64,000 nucleotides of DNA from Heterohyrax brucei. Lineage: Eukaryota > Chordata > Mammalia > Hyracoidea > Procaviidae. The stretch lies in contig CM053146.1 of NCBI GenBank assembly GCA_028571685.1, forward strand, positions 115,853,431-115,917,430, in the 5' to 3' direction. A program made the translations under genes and the position numbers. Below the pieces are notes generated by a model. That model saw only the letters and a program-made list of their open reading frames with translations, did no database searches and was not told the DNA's origin. Below, in pieces: positions 23,140 to 33,950 of the stretch; position 1 is the stretch's first letter; every line of letters starts with the position of its first letter.

Positions 23140-23585
23140 AGAGATGAGGCTCACATCTAGTTCTGCTAATTATGAGTTGTGTGATCTTGGGCAAGCTATT
23201 CAGACTTCAGTTTTCTCATGTAATAAGGAAGGATTACAACACAATGTCAGAACCCCTGGTGGCACAATGGTTAAAGCCCTTGACTGCTACCTGAAAGTTT
23301 AGGGGTCTCAATCTATCAGCTGCTTCAGTAGGAGAAAGGTGTGGCAGGCAGTCTGCTTCTCTGAAAATTTGCAGCTTTGGAAACCCTATGGGGCAGGACA
23401 GTTCTACTCTGTCCTATGGGGTTACTCACTATCAGTTGGAATCAGTTCAATGGCAACAGATTTTTATGAGGAGGGCGTAAAACAGTATGTACCTCATTGA
23501 GTCTTTTAGCAGCATATTTCCTCAACTGTGCTATGCTTAGCATGGTACCCAATACATAGTAATTATTTAATGTTAACTACTTAGA
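23140..23585 (+). mobile_element. MIR split by AfroSINE
   Basis: The left half (GAGTTGTGTGATCTTGGGCA, TTCAGTTTTCTCATGTAATA) and the right half (GCATGGTACCCAATACATAG) of one MIR are separated by the SINE at 23251-23465. Confidence 0.75.
23251..23465 (+). mobile_element. AfroSINE, long variant, inside MIR
   Basis: Head AACCCCTGGTGGCACAATGG, long block GTAGGAGAAAGGTGTGGCAG, tail ATCAGTTGGAATCAGTTCAA. Confidence 0.92.
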
Positions 23586-24420
23586 AGCAGAGAGTAGTGG
23601 CTCTATTAGCATTATCACTTTAATGGAGAATCTGCAGGGCAAAAATGTGCTCTCCATCTGTTCAAGGTTTTCTGAATGGTACGGTATAATTTTTCATTAA
23701 TTCAGGCCCTCCCACTTTCTTGGGATTAGGGTAACAAATCCACCAAGAACTATAATCCACATTAAAAACCTAATATTAAAAATATTTTCTGTATTCTACA
23801 GAGCACCTATATTCCAATGTTCCTGTTACAGAAAATCCTAGCCAAAAGAGCAGTGTTTGACTGATCTGATTAATAGCACTTATCAGCTGCAGTTAATAAT
23901 CCCTCATAGCAAATGCTTTCTAAGTTCTTATCCATGTCACAGTCCCTCTCTCTGGCTATAAAAAAAGGCTATATTGTAGAACAGAAAGAAAGTTAAAGCT
24001 ATATTCCTCAAAGTTCTTTTGTTCTGCTAAGAACCTGAAACAAATGACCTCTGGCTTGCTTTGTTGTATTCCACATCTGTTTTCTAGTCTTCATCTGATC
24101 TGACTTTTCTATGGCATTTGACATTGGTGACCACTTTCTGGTTTTTGAAAGTCTCTCCTTTCTGGCTGCTCAGTCCTTCCTTTACTTTATCTTGCCCCTA
24201 CCCTTAAAAGTCAATGTTCCCCAAAGTTCCTTTATTCTTTTCTAGGAGTACAAGGTGAAATGTCTATGTGGGCTACACAAGTGAGCCGGCAGTCAGCTCT
24301 GGCAAACCCTGCTCTCTAAAGGTAGCTGGTTCCAGTCAGTTCTATTATGATGTTGGCCAAGTTATGATGTTACAGTCAAAAAAAATACAGACACAGGGTT
24401 TCTAGGTTTTCCAATTTTTC

Positions 24421-24560
24421 AAACCCAAACCCACTGCCATTGAGTTGATTTCAACTCATAGCAATCCAATAGGTCGGAGTAGTACTGCCCCACAGTTTCC
24501 AAGGAGTGCCTGGCAGATTCGAACTGCCAACGTTTTGGTCACTTAACCACCATACCACAA
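24421..24560 (-). mobile_element. AfroSINE
   Basis: AAACCCAAACCCACTGCCAT to ACTTAACCACCATACCAC. The head is slightly shortened. Confidence 0.9.
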
Positions 24561-24940
24561 AATCCAAAATTTATCACTAAATCTCTTAATTTTTTTCATA
24601 TAACCAATTCATTTAATCTTTAAAAACACAAGATGTGTGACCTTAAGTGAGTTACTTTGTTTCCTCATTTATGAAATGGCAATGATCAACTCACATGCAA
24701 AAAGTGTGAACCAAACAAAACATTCTTAATAATTTCTACTCTACACCTTCTATACGATCAGAGGTTATTAAAGCCAAGTTTCAAACCAAGTGTATAAAAC
24801 TGTAAATGTGCATATGTGTATATTTTTGGAGAAGAGTCCGTAAAGTTCATCATATTTTCAAAGTGCTCCTTTACCCAAAGAAAGTCCCAACTATAACAGA
24901 TGTATCTACTTCCACAACTTCAGCTGCCTATGAGTTAAAA

Positions 24941-25108
24941 AACAAAACCAAACCGAACCATTGCCATTTTATCAATTTCAACTCCCAGCAGACCCTACAG
25001 GACAGAGTAGAACTGCCCCATAAGGTCATCAAGGAGTGGCTGGTGGATCTGAATTACCTACCTTTTGGTTAGCAGCTGAATACTTAACTGCAGTGCCACC
25101 AGGGCCAC
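24941..25108 (-). mobile_element. AfroSINE
   Basis: AACAAAACCAAACCGAACCA to AGTGCCACCAGGGCC. Confidence 0.9.
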
Positions 25109-25353
25109 TAGCCATGTACAGGTAAGACTTGCAATTCTCCACCAACCCAGAACATAGTATTGGACGTCTCCACCTGAATGTCTCAAAGGCCAAAAGAGAA
25201 CTCATTTCACACCCCTTCCAATTCAAAGGCACACCCTCCCTCCCCTAAACCTGCTGCTACAGGATTAAGCTAGCCTCTGTTTCAGAAACCCAGGAAGTCA
25301 AGTCTTGAGCAGGTCAGGCCACCTGCCAGGCCGCCAAATGGTGCAGACCGCCT

Positions 25354-25508
25354 AGCCCTGGTGGTGGTGTAGTGGTTAAGAGCTCAGCTGCTAACCAAAA
25401 AGGCAACTCAAATTCACCAGCTGTTCCCTGGAAACCCTCTGGGGCAGTTCTCAGCTGTCCTATAGGGTTGCTATCAGTTGGCATACACTTGAGGGCAAAG
25501 GATTTGGT
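25354..25508 (+). mobile_element. AfroSINE
   Basis: AGCCCTGGTGGTGGTGTAGT to TTGAGGGCAAAGGATTTGG. Duplicated GGT in the head. Confidence 0.9.
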
Positions 25509-26017
25509 CTTCTGCTTACTTTCAGAACTTCCCTCTCCCACCCATTTTTCTCTTCCCCACTGCTGTCACCTTAGTTCCCTACACTCTTCATCACTTCTCA
25601 GCAGCTGCCTCACTGCTCTTGCCCTCTTCTATTCCATTCTGCACAGCTCAAAGCCTCTAAAATGAAAATACTTTATTTGGCCAAAGGCCTTCACTAACTG
25701 CTCTTAAACTTACATGATAAATCTAAGTTTATCCTCCTGATAAACACCTCTTGACCTGGCTGTACTGACCTCGCCCTCCTTCACTGTTTCCCTAGTCCTT
25801 CAGCCTGTCTTACAGAATCACTTAGCATTAATTTGTCCCCAGGTATTTATTCAAACCTGCAGGTCCCACCGTTATAACTCCTCCCATAGCCTTAGGGCAG
25901 AAAACTCTCCAAGAAAGCGTGACCCTAGACCAAAAGTGAGAACTAGATTTCCTCCCTTCAGGCTAACTACTGATGCAGTAAAATAAAACAAATGACAGTT
26001 TACTTTTCTTCTCCAGA

Positions 26018-26170
26018 AGGCCTACTAGTGCAGTGGTTAAGAACCCAGCTGCTCAAATCAGTTCAAATCCACCACTTGCTCCTTGGAAATCTTGTGGGGC
26101 AGTTCTACTCTGTTTTATAGGGTCATTAAGAGTCCGAATCTATTCAAGGGCAGTGGGTTTCAGTTTTCTT
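26018..26170 (+). mobile_element. AfroSINE, head-deleted
   Basis: GGCCTACTAGTGCAGTGG, with a shortened middle (GCTGCTCAAATCAGTTCAAA) and tail AAGAGTCCGAATCTATTCAA. Confidence 0.85.
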
Positions 26171-26689
26171 GGTTGGTCAACAGATTACAGACTCCTCAAT
26201 AGCAGAGAATACTGTTTTTGAACTGCAAAAGCTGCCACAACACAAGCACAAAGAAGCTAGTCTGTTAAAAGAAGGAACCAGCATTGGCTTTGGCTCCCCT
26301 TAACATCTCCATCTTCCCAACAGAAGCATACCAAAGCCACCAACTACTCATCACCTTCACACTGATATAACACACTCACCTGTGCACACATACACAAACA
26401 GCTTCATGAGCTTACAAGAAGTCAGGAGGAAAAGAAATCCGCCTTCTTCTTGGCCCTCTCTGTACTTCACACTTGCCAACTCACAGAATTCAACAGCAGC
26501 AGCTAGGCTAATTTGTGTGTCTATGTCCATGAATATACTGCTAAGCTTTTAATGAGGCAAAATATTTATTTACCCCCCATGAAGGTAATTTATAAGAGTC
26601 TATCTACTAAAATACCTATTTGTATTATTAATATATACTTGTCAAGAATTCACTAAAGATGCACATCAAGAATACTAAAAATCCTAGAA

Positions 26690-27580
26690 ATTTGGTTGGG
26701 TAAAATCTGTGACAGCACACATTAGAAAGAAGATCAATAATAACTGGACTTCAATATAACACGATTACTTCTCCCATCTTAACCCAATATTGCAAGGGCA
26801 CAGTAGCTGGGATAGGGGGCCAGGGACCATATTTCAAGAGGAAATCCAGGCCAAACTGGCGCATTGCTAACAGAGCCCTTCTGCCCCCCACACTGGTGAG
26901 TGGTGTCTGAGATCTTAAAAGCTGCCAAGATGCCATCTGAGGGTACAGCAAATGGTTCCAACTCAGCAGGAACGGATGATCACCAAGGACCAAAATGATA
27001 TGGGGTAAAGAGAACCCAAAAGACAGACAGATCCATGTGAGTGGGTGACTATATCGACTTGTGACCGGAAGAACCAGACGGTGCCCAGCCACCACCAGTG
27101 ATAGCCATGGTGGAGCTCACAAAGTTGAGTCTCGCAGGCAACACAAGAATAAAAAGGGGTACACCCTGAGATCTCCACTAAAAGACCGCAATGATCGTCC
27201 ACAGTCCTCAGAGTTCCCCTGGGAGCATGGCCCCTGGTCCTGATGCTGTTCTTGTCCATAAAGCATAATGAAGGTCAACACTTTGGACAGAACAGGGATG
27301 GATTGGACTTGGCGACACAGAGTGACCATATCATGTGTGCACTTTATGGTTCTATGCAATCATTGGATGTTGTCCTGCTGACCTCTTAGTGGAGGCGGAG
27401 GAACAGGTGGAGAGGAGGGGATAGGAGTTTGTTGGGAGGATGAGACATGTATGGAGCAGAGAAGAGTGTGCTGTCATTGGGCAGGGAGAACAGTGGGAGC
27501 TGCATATAGATGGGCATGTACATTTATATGGGAATGTACATTTTCACTCAGTTATAGTAATAATAAAACAAGAATATTAA
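26690..27580 (+). mobile_element. L1 3' UTR (elephant-type)
   Basis: Contains GGTGTCTGAGATCTTAAAAG-like, CCACCACCAGTGATAGCCAT, ACATGTATGGAGCAGAGAAG and GTGCTGTCATTGGGCAGGGA blocks, ending TTATAGTAATAATAAAAC. The same 3' UTR in reverse is at 39300 and 58064. Confidence 0.85.
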
Positions 27581-27604
27581 AAATTCTTATAGAAGGAAAT
27601 ATGT

Positions 27605-27782
27605 GAAGATTATGAACCAGGCAGAAAGACTCTGTGCACAGTTTTCATTTATAAAATCATCATAGCCACTCTGTGTTGCAGGTACTGCTATCATCTCGTT
27701 TCACAGATGAATAAACTGAGAGTTCAAGAGATTAATTTTTGCCCAAGGGTAACAGCCAGGATTCAAGTTTGACTCCAGACCT
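27605..27782 (-). mobile_element. MIR fragment
   Basis: GTTTCACAGATGAATAAACT, GCCCAAGGGTAACAGCCAGG and GGATTCAAGTTTGACTCC read as a reverse MIR core. Confidence 0.75.
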
Positions 27783-27795
27783 TAAGTTACAGAGA

Positions 27796-27956
27796 CAGCA
27801 AAAACCATTGCCATCTAGTAGATTTCGACTCACAGAGACCCTACAGGACAGGGTAGAATTGCTCCATAGGGTTTCAAAGGAGCACCTGGTGGACTCGAAC
27901 TGCCGACCTTTACGTTCACAGACGTGGCACTTAACCACTACACCACCACGGTATTC
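27796..27956 (-). mobile_element. AfroSINE (start of dense cluster)
   Basis: Reverse copy bracketed by AGTTACAGAGA (27785) and AGTTACAGACA (27957), one mismatch. Confidence 0.92.
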
Positions 27957-28071
27957 AGTTACAGACAAGATCCTAAATTTATGTGCATCCTGTATGCACA
28001 CAGACTGACACCAAAAAGAAAGAAAACCAATCAGAATTATAACATGGTTATCTCTTGATAACAGGATAAAA

Positions 28072-28236
28072 AAACAAACCAAACTCACTGCCGTCAAGTT
28101 GATCCCGACTTACAACAACCCTAAAGGACAGAGGAGAACTGCCCCATAGTGTTTCCAAAGAGTGCTTTGGAGATTTGAACTGTCCACCTTTTGGTTATCA
28201 GACATAGAACTTGACCTCTATGCCATCAGGGTTTCC
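28072..28236 (-). mobile_element. AfroSINE
   Basis: AAACAAACCAAACTCACTGC to TGCCATCAGGGTTTCC. Confidence 0.92.
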
Positions 28237-28348
28237 AATAATGGGATGGGTAGATTTTTCAAGCACAGTATGAAAGTATTACTTTTAGTCAGAAAAAAAG
28301 CAAATGAATAAGGGAAATGACATTTAGATGGTGCTAATTAGAAGGGTT

Positions 28349-28510
28349 GGAAACCCTGGTGGCATAGTGGTTAGGTACTATAGCTGCTAACCAAGAGTTT
28401 GGCAGTTTGAAGCTACCAGGGACTCTTCAGAAACTATGGGACAGTTCTACTCTGTCCTATAGGGTTACCATGAGTCTGAACTGACTCCATAGCAAAGGAT
28501 TTGGATTTTT
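28349..28510 (+). mobile_element. AfroSINE
   Basis: GGAAACCCTGGTGGCATAGT to AGCAAAGGATTTGG. Its 3' end is 12 bp from the next copy. Confidence 0.92.
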
Positions 28511-28522
28511 AATTGTAAAGGT

Positions 28523-28672
28523 GTAAACCCTGGTGGTACAGTGGTTAAGAACTTCAGCTACTAACCTAAAGTCAACAGTTCAAATATATGAGGAACTTCT
28601 TAGAAACTCTATAAGATAGTTCTGTGAGTCAGAATTGACTTGACAGCAACAGGTTTGGTTTTTTTGGTTTAA
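28523..28672 (+). mobile_element. AfroSINE
   Basis: GTAAACCCTGGTGGTACAGT to CAACAGGTTTGGTTTTTTTG, with a deletion between ATAAGATAGTTCTG and TGAGTCAGAATTGAC. Confidence 0.9.
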
Positions 28673-28686
28673 TCAGACAGTGTAAC

Positions 28687-28862
28687 ATACCATGGTGGCA
28701 GATAGGGCTAAGTGCCTGGCTGCTACCCAAAAGGCTGGTAGTTTGAACCCATCTAGAAGCTCCATGGGGGAAGATCTGCGATCTGTTCCCGAAAGATTAC
28801 ACCCAAAACAACGCCGTGGAGCTACTGGAAGTTGAAAACAATTGGAAGACACTTAACAACAA
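28687..28862 (+). mobile_element. AfroSINE, long-variant relative
   Basis: CCATGGTGGCAGATAGGGC, long-type middle (GCTCCATGGGGGAAGATCTG), tail GGAAGACACTTAACAACAAT. More diverged than its neighbours. Confidence 0.75.
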
Positions 28863-28916
28863 TAAAAAGGTAAAGACTAGAGGGAATTCACATTTAATAA
28901 GTGCTCATTATCAGCA

Positions 28917-29062
28917 ATAGAAACCCTGGTGACATAGTGGTTAAGAGCTACAGATGTTAACCGAAAGGTCACTAGTTCAAATCTACCAGTTCTACTGTGT
29001 CCTGTAGTGTCACTATTAGTCAAAATACACTTGTCAGTAATAAGTTTGGTTTTTGGTTTTAT
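28917..29062 (+). mobile_element. AfroSINE, internally deleted
   Basis: AAACCCTGGTGACATAGTGG, with the middle GGAAACTC block missing, tail CACTATTAGTCAAAATACAC and GTTTGGTTTTTGG. Confidence 0.88.
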
Positions 29063-29201
29063 TGGCTATCTCACTTAATAGTTACATCAACAAATTTTAG
29101 TTCCATGTCACAGAATTTAAAAAAAAAAAAACAGTTAATGAACATGCTAAGTAGAAAAGCTGGGATCATAACTCAAAGCTCAGTCCAAATGTGTCCAGGA
29201 T

Positions 29202-29370
29202 ACCAAAACCAAAAACCATCTTCCTGAGTCGATTTCGACTCACAGCAACCCTACAGGACAGAGCAGAACTGGCCCATAGAGACTCCATGGAGTGCCCAGT
29301 GCATTCAAACCGCCTACATTTTCATTAGCAGCCAGATAGTACTCAGCCACTAGCCCACTAGGGTTTCCAA
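29202..29370 (-). mobile_element. AfroSINE
   Basis: ACCAAAACCAAAAACCATCT to CTAGGGTTTCC. Confidence 0.92.
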
Positions 29371-29663
29371 CTCCAAGATATTATGTAACAAATAAAATAA
29401 ACCCAATCTTTCTCTAAAAACAAGTCACATTCAGGGAAACAATCAAAAAGGACTTTCACAGTTAGTCTACAATCTTAAATGCAAGGAAAAAGAAAAAAGA
29501 AGGCCTAATCCTTAGTTAAAAACATCTCTACATTTGTCTCAGTACAGCCAGGGGCACTGCCTAAAATCAGTCATTACAGTCATGGTCTGGGGGACAAACT
29601 TGTACCTGATGGAATGGGCAGGGGACTTCATTGGCTTCCAATTTTGCCAAGCAGAGTTTTATT

Positions 29664-29782
29664 ACCAAAAAAGCTAAACCCACTGCCAATGAATTGATTC
29701 TGACTCACAGTAGGAACTCTGTAAGACAGAGTAGAACCACCCCCATTAGTTTCCAAGGAGCACCACTCTGCCACCAGGGTTT
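29664..29782 (-). mobile_element. AfroSINE, internally deleted
   Basis: ACCAAAAAAGCTAAACCCAC, then after TTTCCAAGGAGCACC a jump straight to TCTGCCACCAGGGTTT, removing the B-box region. Confidence 0.88.
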
Positions 29783-30465
29783 ACTAGTTTCATTACGGTA
29801 AGTTAAATAGACTTAGATATGGCTCCATAGTGGAGTTATCTTTTGGGGGTCAATTTGCTGTCCCCAACCCAGTTTCACCTATTCACCTACTGTTTATAAG
29901 TTTATAAGTTACCAGGTGTGTGTGTGTGGGCATGGAGGAAAAGGGTGTTCCCCTTGTGAGAATACTGCTCTTACTGTATTTAGCTATAAATGACCTCTCA
30001 TCCATAATCACTGTTCCAAACCTGTACAGTGAGAATTGCTAACCCTGGGGGAACATGTCAGACACGAATGAATGCATCAGCATTTTTTTGAAAAGTCATT
30101 TTATGGATGCTTTTTAATTAATTAGTATCTACTTAGATATTTTTAAAACTACAACTAAAATTTTTAATTTTGCAAGAAATGATTTCTTGAGAAAAATAGT
30201 TGGGAAAGGGTGTACAAATACCCTTATACAATTTTTCAGAGGAAGGAAAACATGATTATTTCAGATTTATAAATTAAAATATGCATACACTTTTGAAACA
30301 AAACATTTAAGAGTGAAAAACTATATTCCCTCAGCAATTTAAAATGAATTCAGTATTTGCCCTAAAAGTCTTTTATTGGTTTCAAATAGATTATAACTCT
30401 TAAAACATTAAACCTTTCTCCATTCCTCCATGAACAAAGTAGCCCATGAGATAATTAACCCTCCT

Positions 30466-30690
30466 CAAACCCCAAACCCACTGTTGACACATTGATTTCA
30501 ACTCACAGAGATCCCGTAGGTCAGGGTACAACTGCCCCAGAGGGTTTCCAAAGCTGTAAATCTTTATGGAAGCAGACTGCCACATCTTTTTCCAGCAGAG
30601 CAGCTGGTGTATTTGAACTGCTGATCTGTGGCTGGCACCCAAGCTCTTAACCACGGTACCACCTCTTAACCACGGTAGCACCAGAACTCC
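30466..30690 (-). mobile_element. AfroSINE, long variant with short head duplication
   Basis: Long variant (CTGTAAATCTTTATGGAAGC) with CTCTTAACCACGGTA-CACC present twice at its head (about 30645-30680). Confidence 0.9.
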
Positions 30691-31336
30691 TTATGATGTC
30701 ATTAGATCAGTCAATTAATATAATACTTGGGACAGGTGGAAAAAAAAACTATAAAACTTTAGGTATCTGTATATACACAGTTCTTGAAAACTTAGGAATA
30801 TTAAATCGACAATATATTGTAATAATAACAAATTATGAGTAAAAGTTTTTTTTTTTAAATCCTAAAATGTTCTAAGAAAGGAGACTCAGAATGATTTTTC
30901 CATTCAATGTTTTAAAAATACAGACAAACTAATAATTTTTGGTACATATTTCTATGAAGACTTCCAAGTCAGTAAGCAATTTTAATTAATTTAAATAACC
31001 ATTAAATATAATTTTCATTTTCACATCAAATGTACACAATCTGAAGATTTTAAGCAAAATACTAAATGGCTGGGTATCTATCACTGCAGAGAAACAGAAG
31101 TTTGATTTCAGGTAGGCAAAAGGAAAGACACACTTCCAGTCACCAAGGTGTCTTACAGAAGTGAGAACAGACAGAAGCGAGAACTGATCAAGTCCCCAAG
31201 TGCCAGTGTTCACTGCATAAAAGTGCTATGAGGATTGAGTTTTCAGAATGCGGAATATTTTGCCAGCAAACTCCAGTCTGCTAACAAGCAAGGCATACAA
31301 GAGGACAACACACTGCACTAAGTCCACTAGAAAGAC

Positions 31337-31360
31337 GAGGAAAAAAAAAAAAAAAAAAAG
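31337..31360. repeat. A tract
   Basis: About 20 consecutive A bases ending in an AG-rich stretch. No attached SINE or LINE is recognised. Confidence 0.9.
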
Positions 31361-32289
31361 AGCAAACAGAAGATGAAAAAGAACCTGTCAAAACATTCCC
31401 ACTCTGGGGGGAGGGGGGTGGCAGGGTCCGTTAACATTGCCACTGAAGTCAGTAACGAACAATTTTAAGTGTAGCTAACAGGAAACATCGCATTCCTGAA
31501 AAGCAGGATATCTAGATTTCGAAATCTAGGTTTACAACATTAAAAACTTTCAGAACTCATGGCAGGCGCCAAAATACAGCTAAAATTGAATCCATTTGAC
31601 ATGGGTGGGGGGCAAAATACCCAAACCAGCGTGTGTCAGGTATGGCATGTCCAGCTTCCCCAAGGGGGAGGAATCTTTCAGGCTGCTAACAATAAGAAGT
31701 TTTCCTTAAAACCCTTGGTTTTCTATTGCTAAGGTCAAATATAATAATAACAGTTACATAAATCCAAATAGTTATTAGAACAAACGAACTACTGCTCCTT
31801 AAACTTCAGACCTTGTTTTAGATCTGCCCGGCCCACCTCTTCTCCATGCTCCTAATTTTAATGCTTCCAAGCCTTCTGACAACCAAGGTCTCCCCCGTGG
31901 GTTCTGTTCACGTGTTTGCCTGACCCGACAGTAACCAACTAGGAGAGGAAATTCCTACATTTGGGGGCTGCTCCAGAAATCCTGCCTGGTCCTGCCCCCT
32001 CTCCGTGACAGTTTCTGTATTGCTCCCTACACCTCTCCCTCTGCCGGAGCTGTCCAGAAAGCGGGATTTGAGACCCTAAGGAGTCCGAGATGAAGGGGGG
32101 CCAAGTACTGCCTCCGAAAATCACACCCCAGGTTTCTGGAGTAAGGGCTAAAGCAGCGACTAGGAATGACTGCCCGGTAGAAACACCATCTGAATTTACC
32201 TCCACCCTCCCCACCTTAAAAAGCACAGTCACTAAGTAATACAGTTAAGAAAAATCCCTTGGAAACTTTTCCAAACGGAAGAGAAGGCT

Positions 32290-33640
32290 CCCTCCCTGGC
32301 CTGGGGGGACTCCTAGGGCATGGGTTGGAGTTTGCAGCCCTGAAGGGGCTCTCCAGGGAGTGGGGTGGGGCGCGGGCAAGGGGTGCAGGAGCACGAGTAC
32401 CTTCAACGGACTGGAACTGGCAGAGAGTTTCAAAACAGCCAAGTGCTCTCCCCCTACGCCGTCTGGGGTCCCGGGCGCTAGGACCAGGGATCCCCAGAGA
32501 GAGTGCAGCCCCCAATCCGGGCCTAAAAGGAAACTTTCCGGGCCACGGTTGCACCTGACTTCTCACCGCCCTCCACCCCACCCCACGCCCGCCAGGCCGG
32601 CCGCCCCGCCCCGGCCTGGCTGACCCGAGCGCAAAGGAAGGGGATACAGAAATTCAACTATTACCGGAATCTGGGGAATAGTGCGGGGGGTTGCCAAAGA
32701 CCCATGGGTGTGCATCCATTCCCCACTCTTAGGCCCTGACGCCTCTCGGAAGGCGGCCGGGGCCTGCCGCCCAGTGCGGCTGCCTCCAGGCGGGCGCGGG
32801 ACTCGCCCCGGCAGTGCCACCATCCAGCCCGGAGACCCCGGGGTGCTCAAGGGGTCGCGGGGAGGCCTAGGGTGCGAGAGAGGGCGCGGCCGCCGGGGGG
32901 ACCGCCGGCCCAAGGCCTAGCAGGCGCCCCCCCTTCACGCTCCACACCCCCACCCTGGCCCGCGCAGGCCGCGCCGCTCGCCCCGCTCCGGTCCCGGTTG
33001 GACGCTCTCCCGCCTGCCGTCGCCGCCTGCGGGCGTCCCCAAGACCCCCCCCAAGGCCCCATCCCCCGCCGCCCCGTCGCCGGCCCCTCTCACCCTTTCA
33101 TTCTCCGCCCGGGGCCTGGCGCGGGCCGGCGAATCCCCGGCCTCACGTAAGCACGCTCGCCGCCCGCCCTGCTTGCGCGGCCCAGCCCGCCGCCCTACGG
33201 GAGCCCGGGGATGTGGGCCGGGCCTGGGGCCGCCTCTGCTTACCTTTCAGCAGCTTTTTTTTTTTTTTCTCCTTCCCCCCTTTTCCCTCGGCTGGGCTGA
33301 CAGATCAGAATGAGAGGCGCTGGCAATGGACTAGGAACCTCGGCTGCCGCAGCTACTGCTCCCCCCTGGGCTCCGGCGAGATCTTTCCCCGGTCAAGTAA
33401 GAGGGGTGAGGATCATATTTTTATTTTGGAAACTAAAAAGTGCTCCCAGGGTCGGTGATTATTAAGGGGAAATCCCTGAATATACTCTCCAGCCAAGAAG
33501 GCAGGGCTGCCGGGGCTGCACAAGAAGAGGCAGCAGCCTCCTACAGCACCACTACAGGCACTGAGAGGACATAACACCAGAGAGCGGCTCCTCTGCCCTC
33601 CGAAACGACAACTTTCCTACCATCTTGGAGGCAGAGCGAA
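32290..33640. promoter_or_regulatory. CpG island promoter of INO80D
   Basis: GC content and CpG density rise sharply here, most strongly at 32560-33240, in an otherwise AT-rich and CpG-poor window. There is no recognisable TATA box, as usual for CpG-island housekeeping promoters with dispersed start sites. Its position at the 5' end of the INO80D intron 1, and the absence of AfroSINE or LINE insertions between about 30.7 and 34.9 kb, support promoter function. Good splice donors exist on both strands around it, so divergent transcription is plausible. The open frames inside it are long only because of GC content. Confidence 0.85.
33244..33640 (-). other. INO80D: Probable INO80D non-coding exon 1
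   Basis: Inside the CpG island the minus strand reads CTGAAAG followed by GTAAGC, with the last exon base at 33244. This is the best minus-strand splice donor in the island and lies on the correct side for joining to the acceptor at 10892. The 5' end is not determinable by eye; 33640 is a guess at the edge of the GC-rich zone. The proposed exon contains a pyrimidine/purine homopolymer at 33255-33270. A weaker minus-strand donor (GGAG then GTAAAT, last exon base 32200) could serve an alternative first exon. Confidence 0.6.
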
Positions 33641-33923
33641 GGGGGGCCAGGGGGAAAAGTGCACCCGCTCCCGATAAAGTGAAAATTTCTACTTCTCATC
33701 TCTGCAAAAAAGTCCACACCGGCCGTCTACACTGGCGCCTTGGGAGATAAAGCAAGGAAGAAACTTGGGGTGCAGGAGAAGCATTTCATTTTCACCAGAG
33801 GGAAAAATGTTTCTGCATCTTCTGATGGAAATCTTTACAGGACACAGGTTTTCCTGTGATTATTGTTTTCCATTTAATTTTCTTCCCATGTAAATTACAA
33901 TAGTATTTTAATTTTTTTCTCAG

Positions 33924-33950
33924 GCGAGTAATGATTTTTCTCCGTTACAG
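33924..33950 (+). other. Candidate plus-strand microexon / exon end upstream of INO80D promoter
   Basis: A T-rich tract and acceptor (TTTTTTTCTCAG, AG at 33922-33923) is followed by 27 bases and then the consensus-perfect donor CAG|GTAAGT at 33948-33956. If transcription diverges from the CpG island, this could be a 27-nt exon or just the 3' end of a first exon of an antisense non-coding RNA. The sequence shows signals only, not transcription. Confidence 0.3.

Larger units (their letters stand above)
10892..33243 (-). other. INO80D: INO80D intron 1
   Basis: A 22.4-kb first intron, a size typical for such genes, packed with interspersed repeats. Stretches in which I recognise nothing are 10892-12130, 12840-13260, 16655-17790, 17990-18390, 19395-20590, 22205-23140, 23590-24415, 24565-24940, 25110-25350, 25510-26015, 26175-26690 and 29790-30465. 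The part nearest the promoter (30700-32290) is free of obvious transposons apart from an A tract and may hold regulatory DNA. Confidence 0.75.

Noticed and set aside
32216..33150. Many overlapping open frames on both strands in the CpG island
   Set aside because: GC-rich, stop-poor composition explains them. The translations are Pro/Arg/Gly-rich with no domain and conflict with each other.
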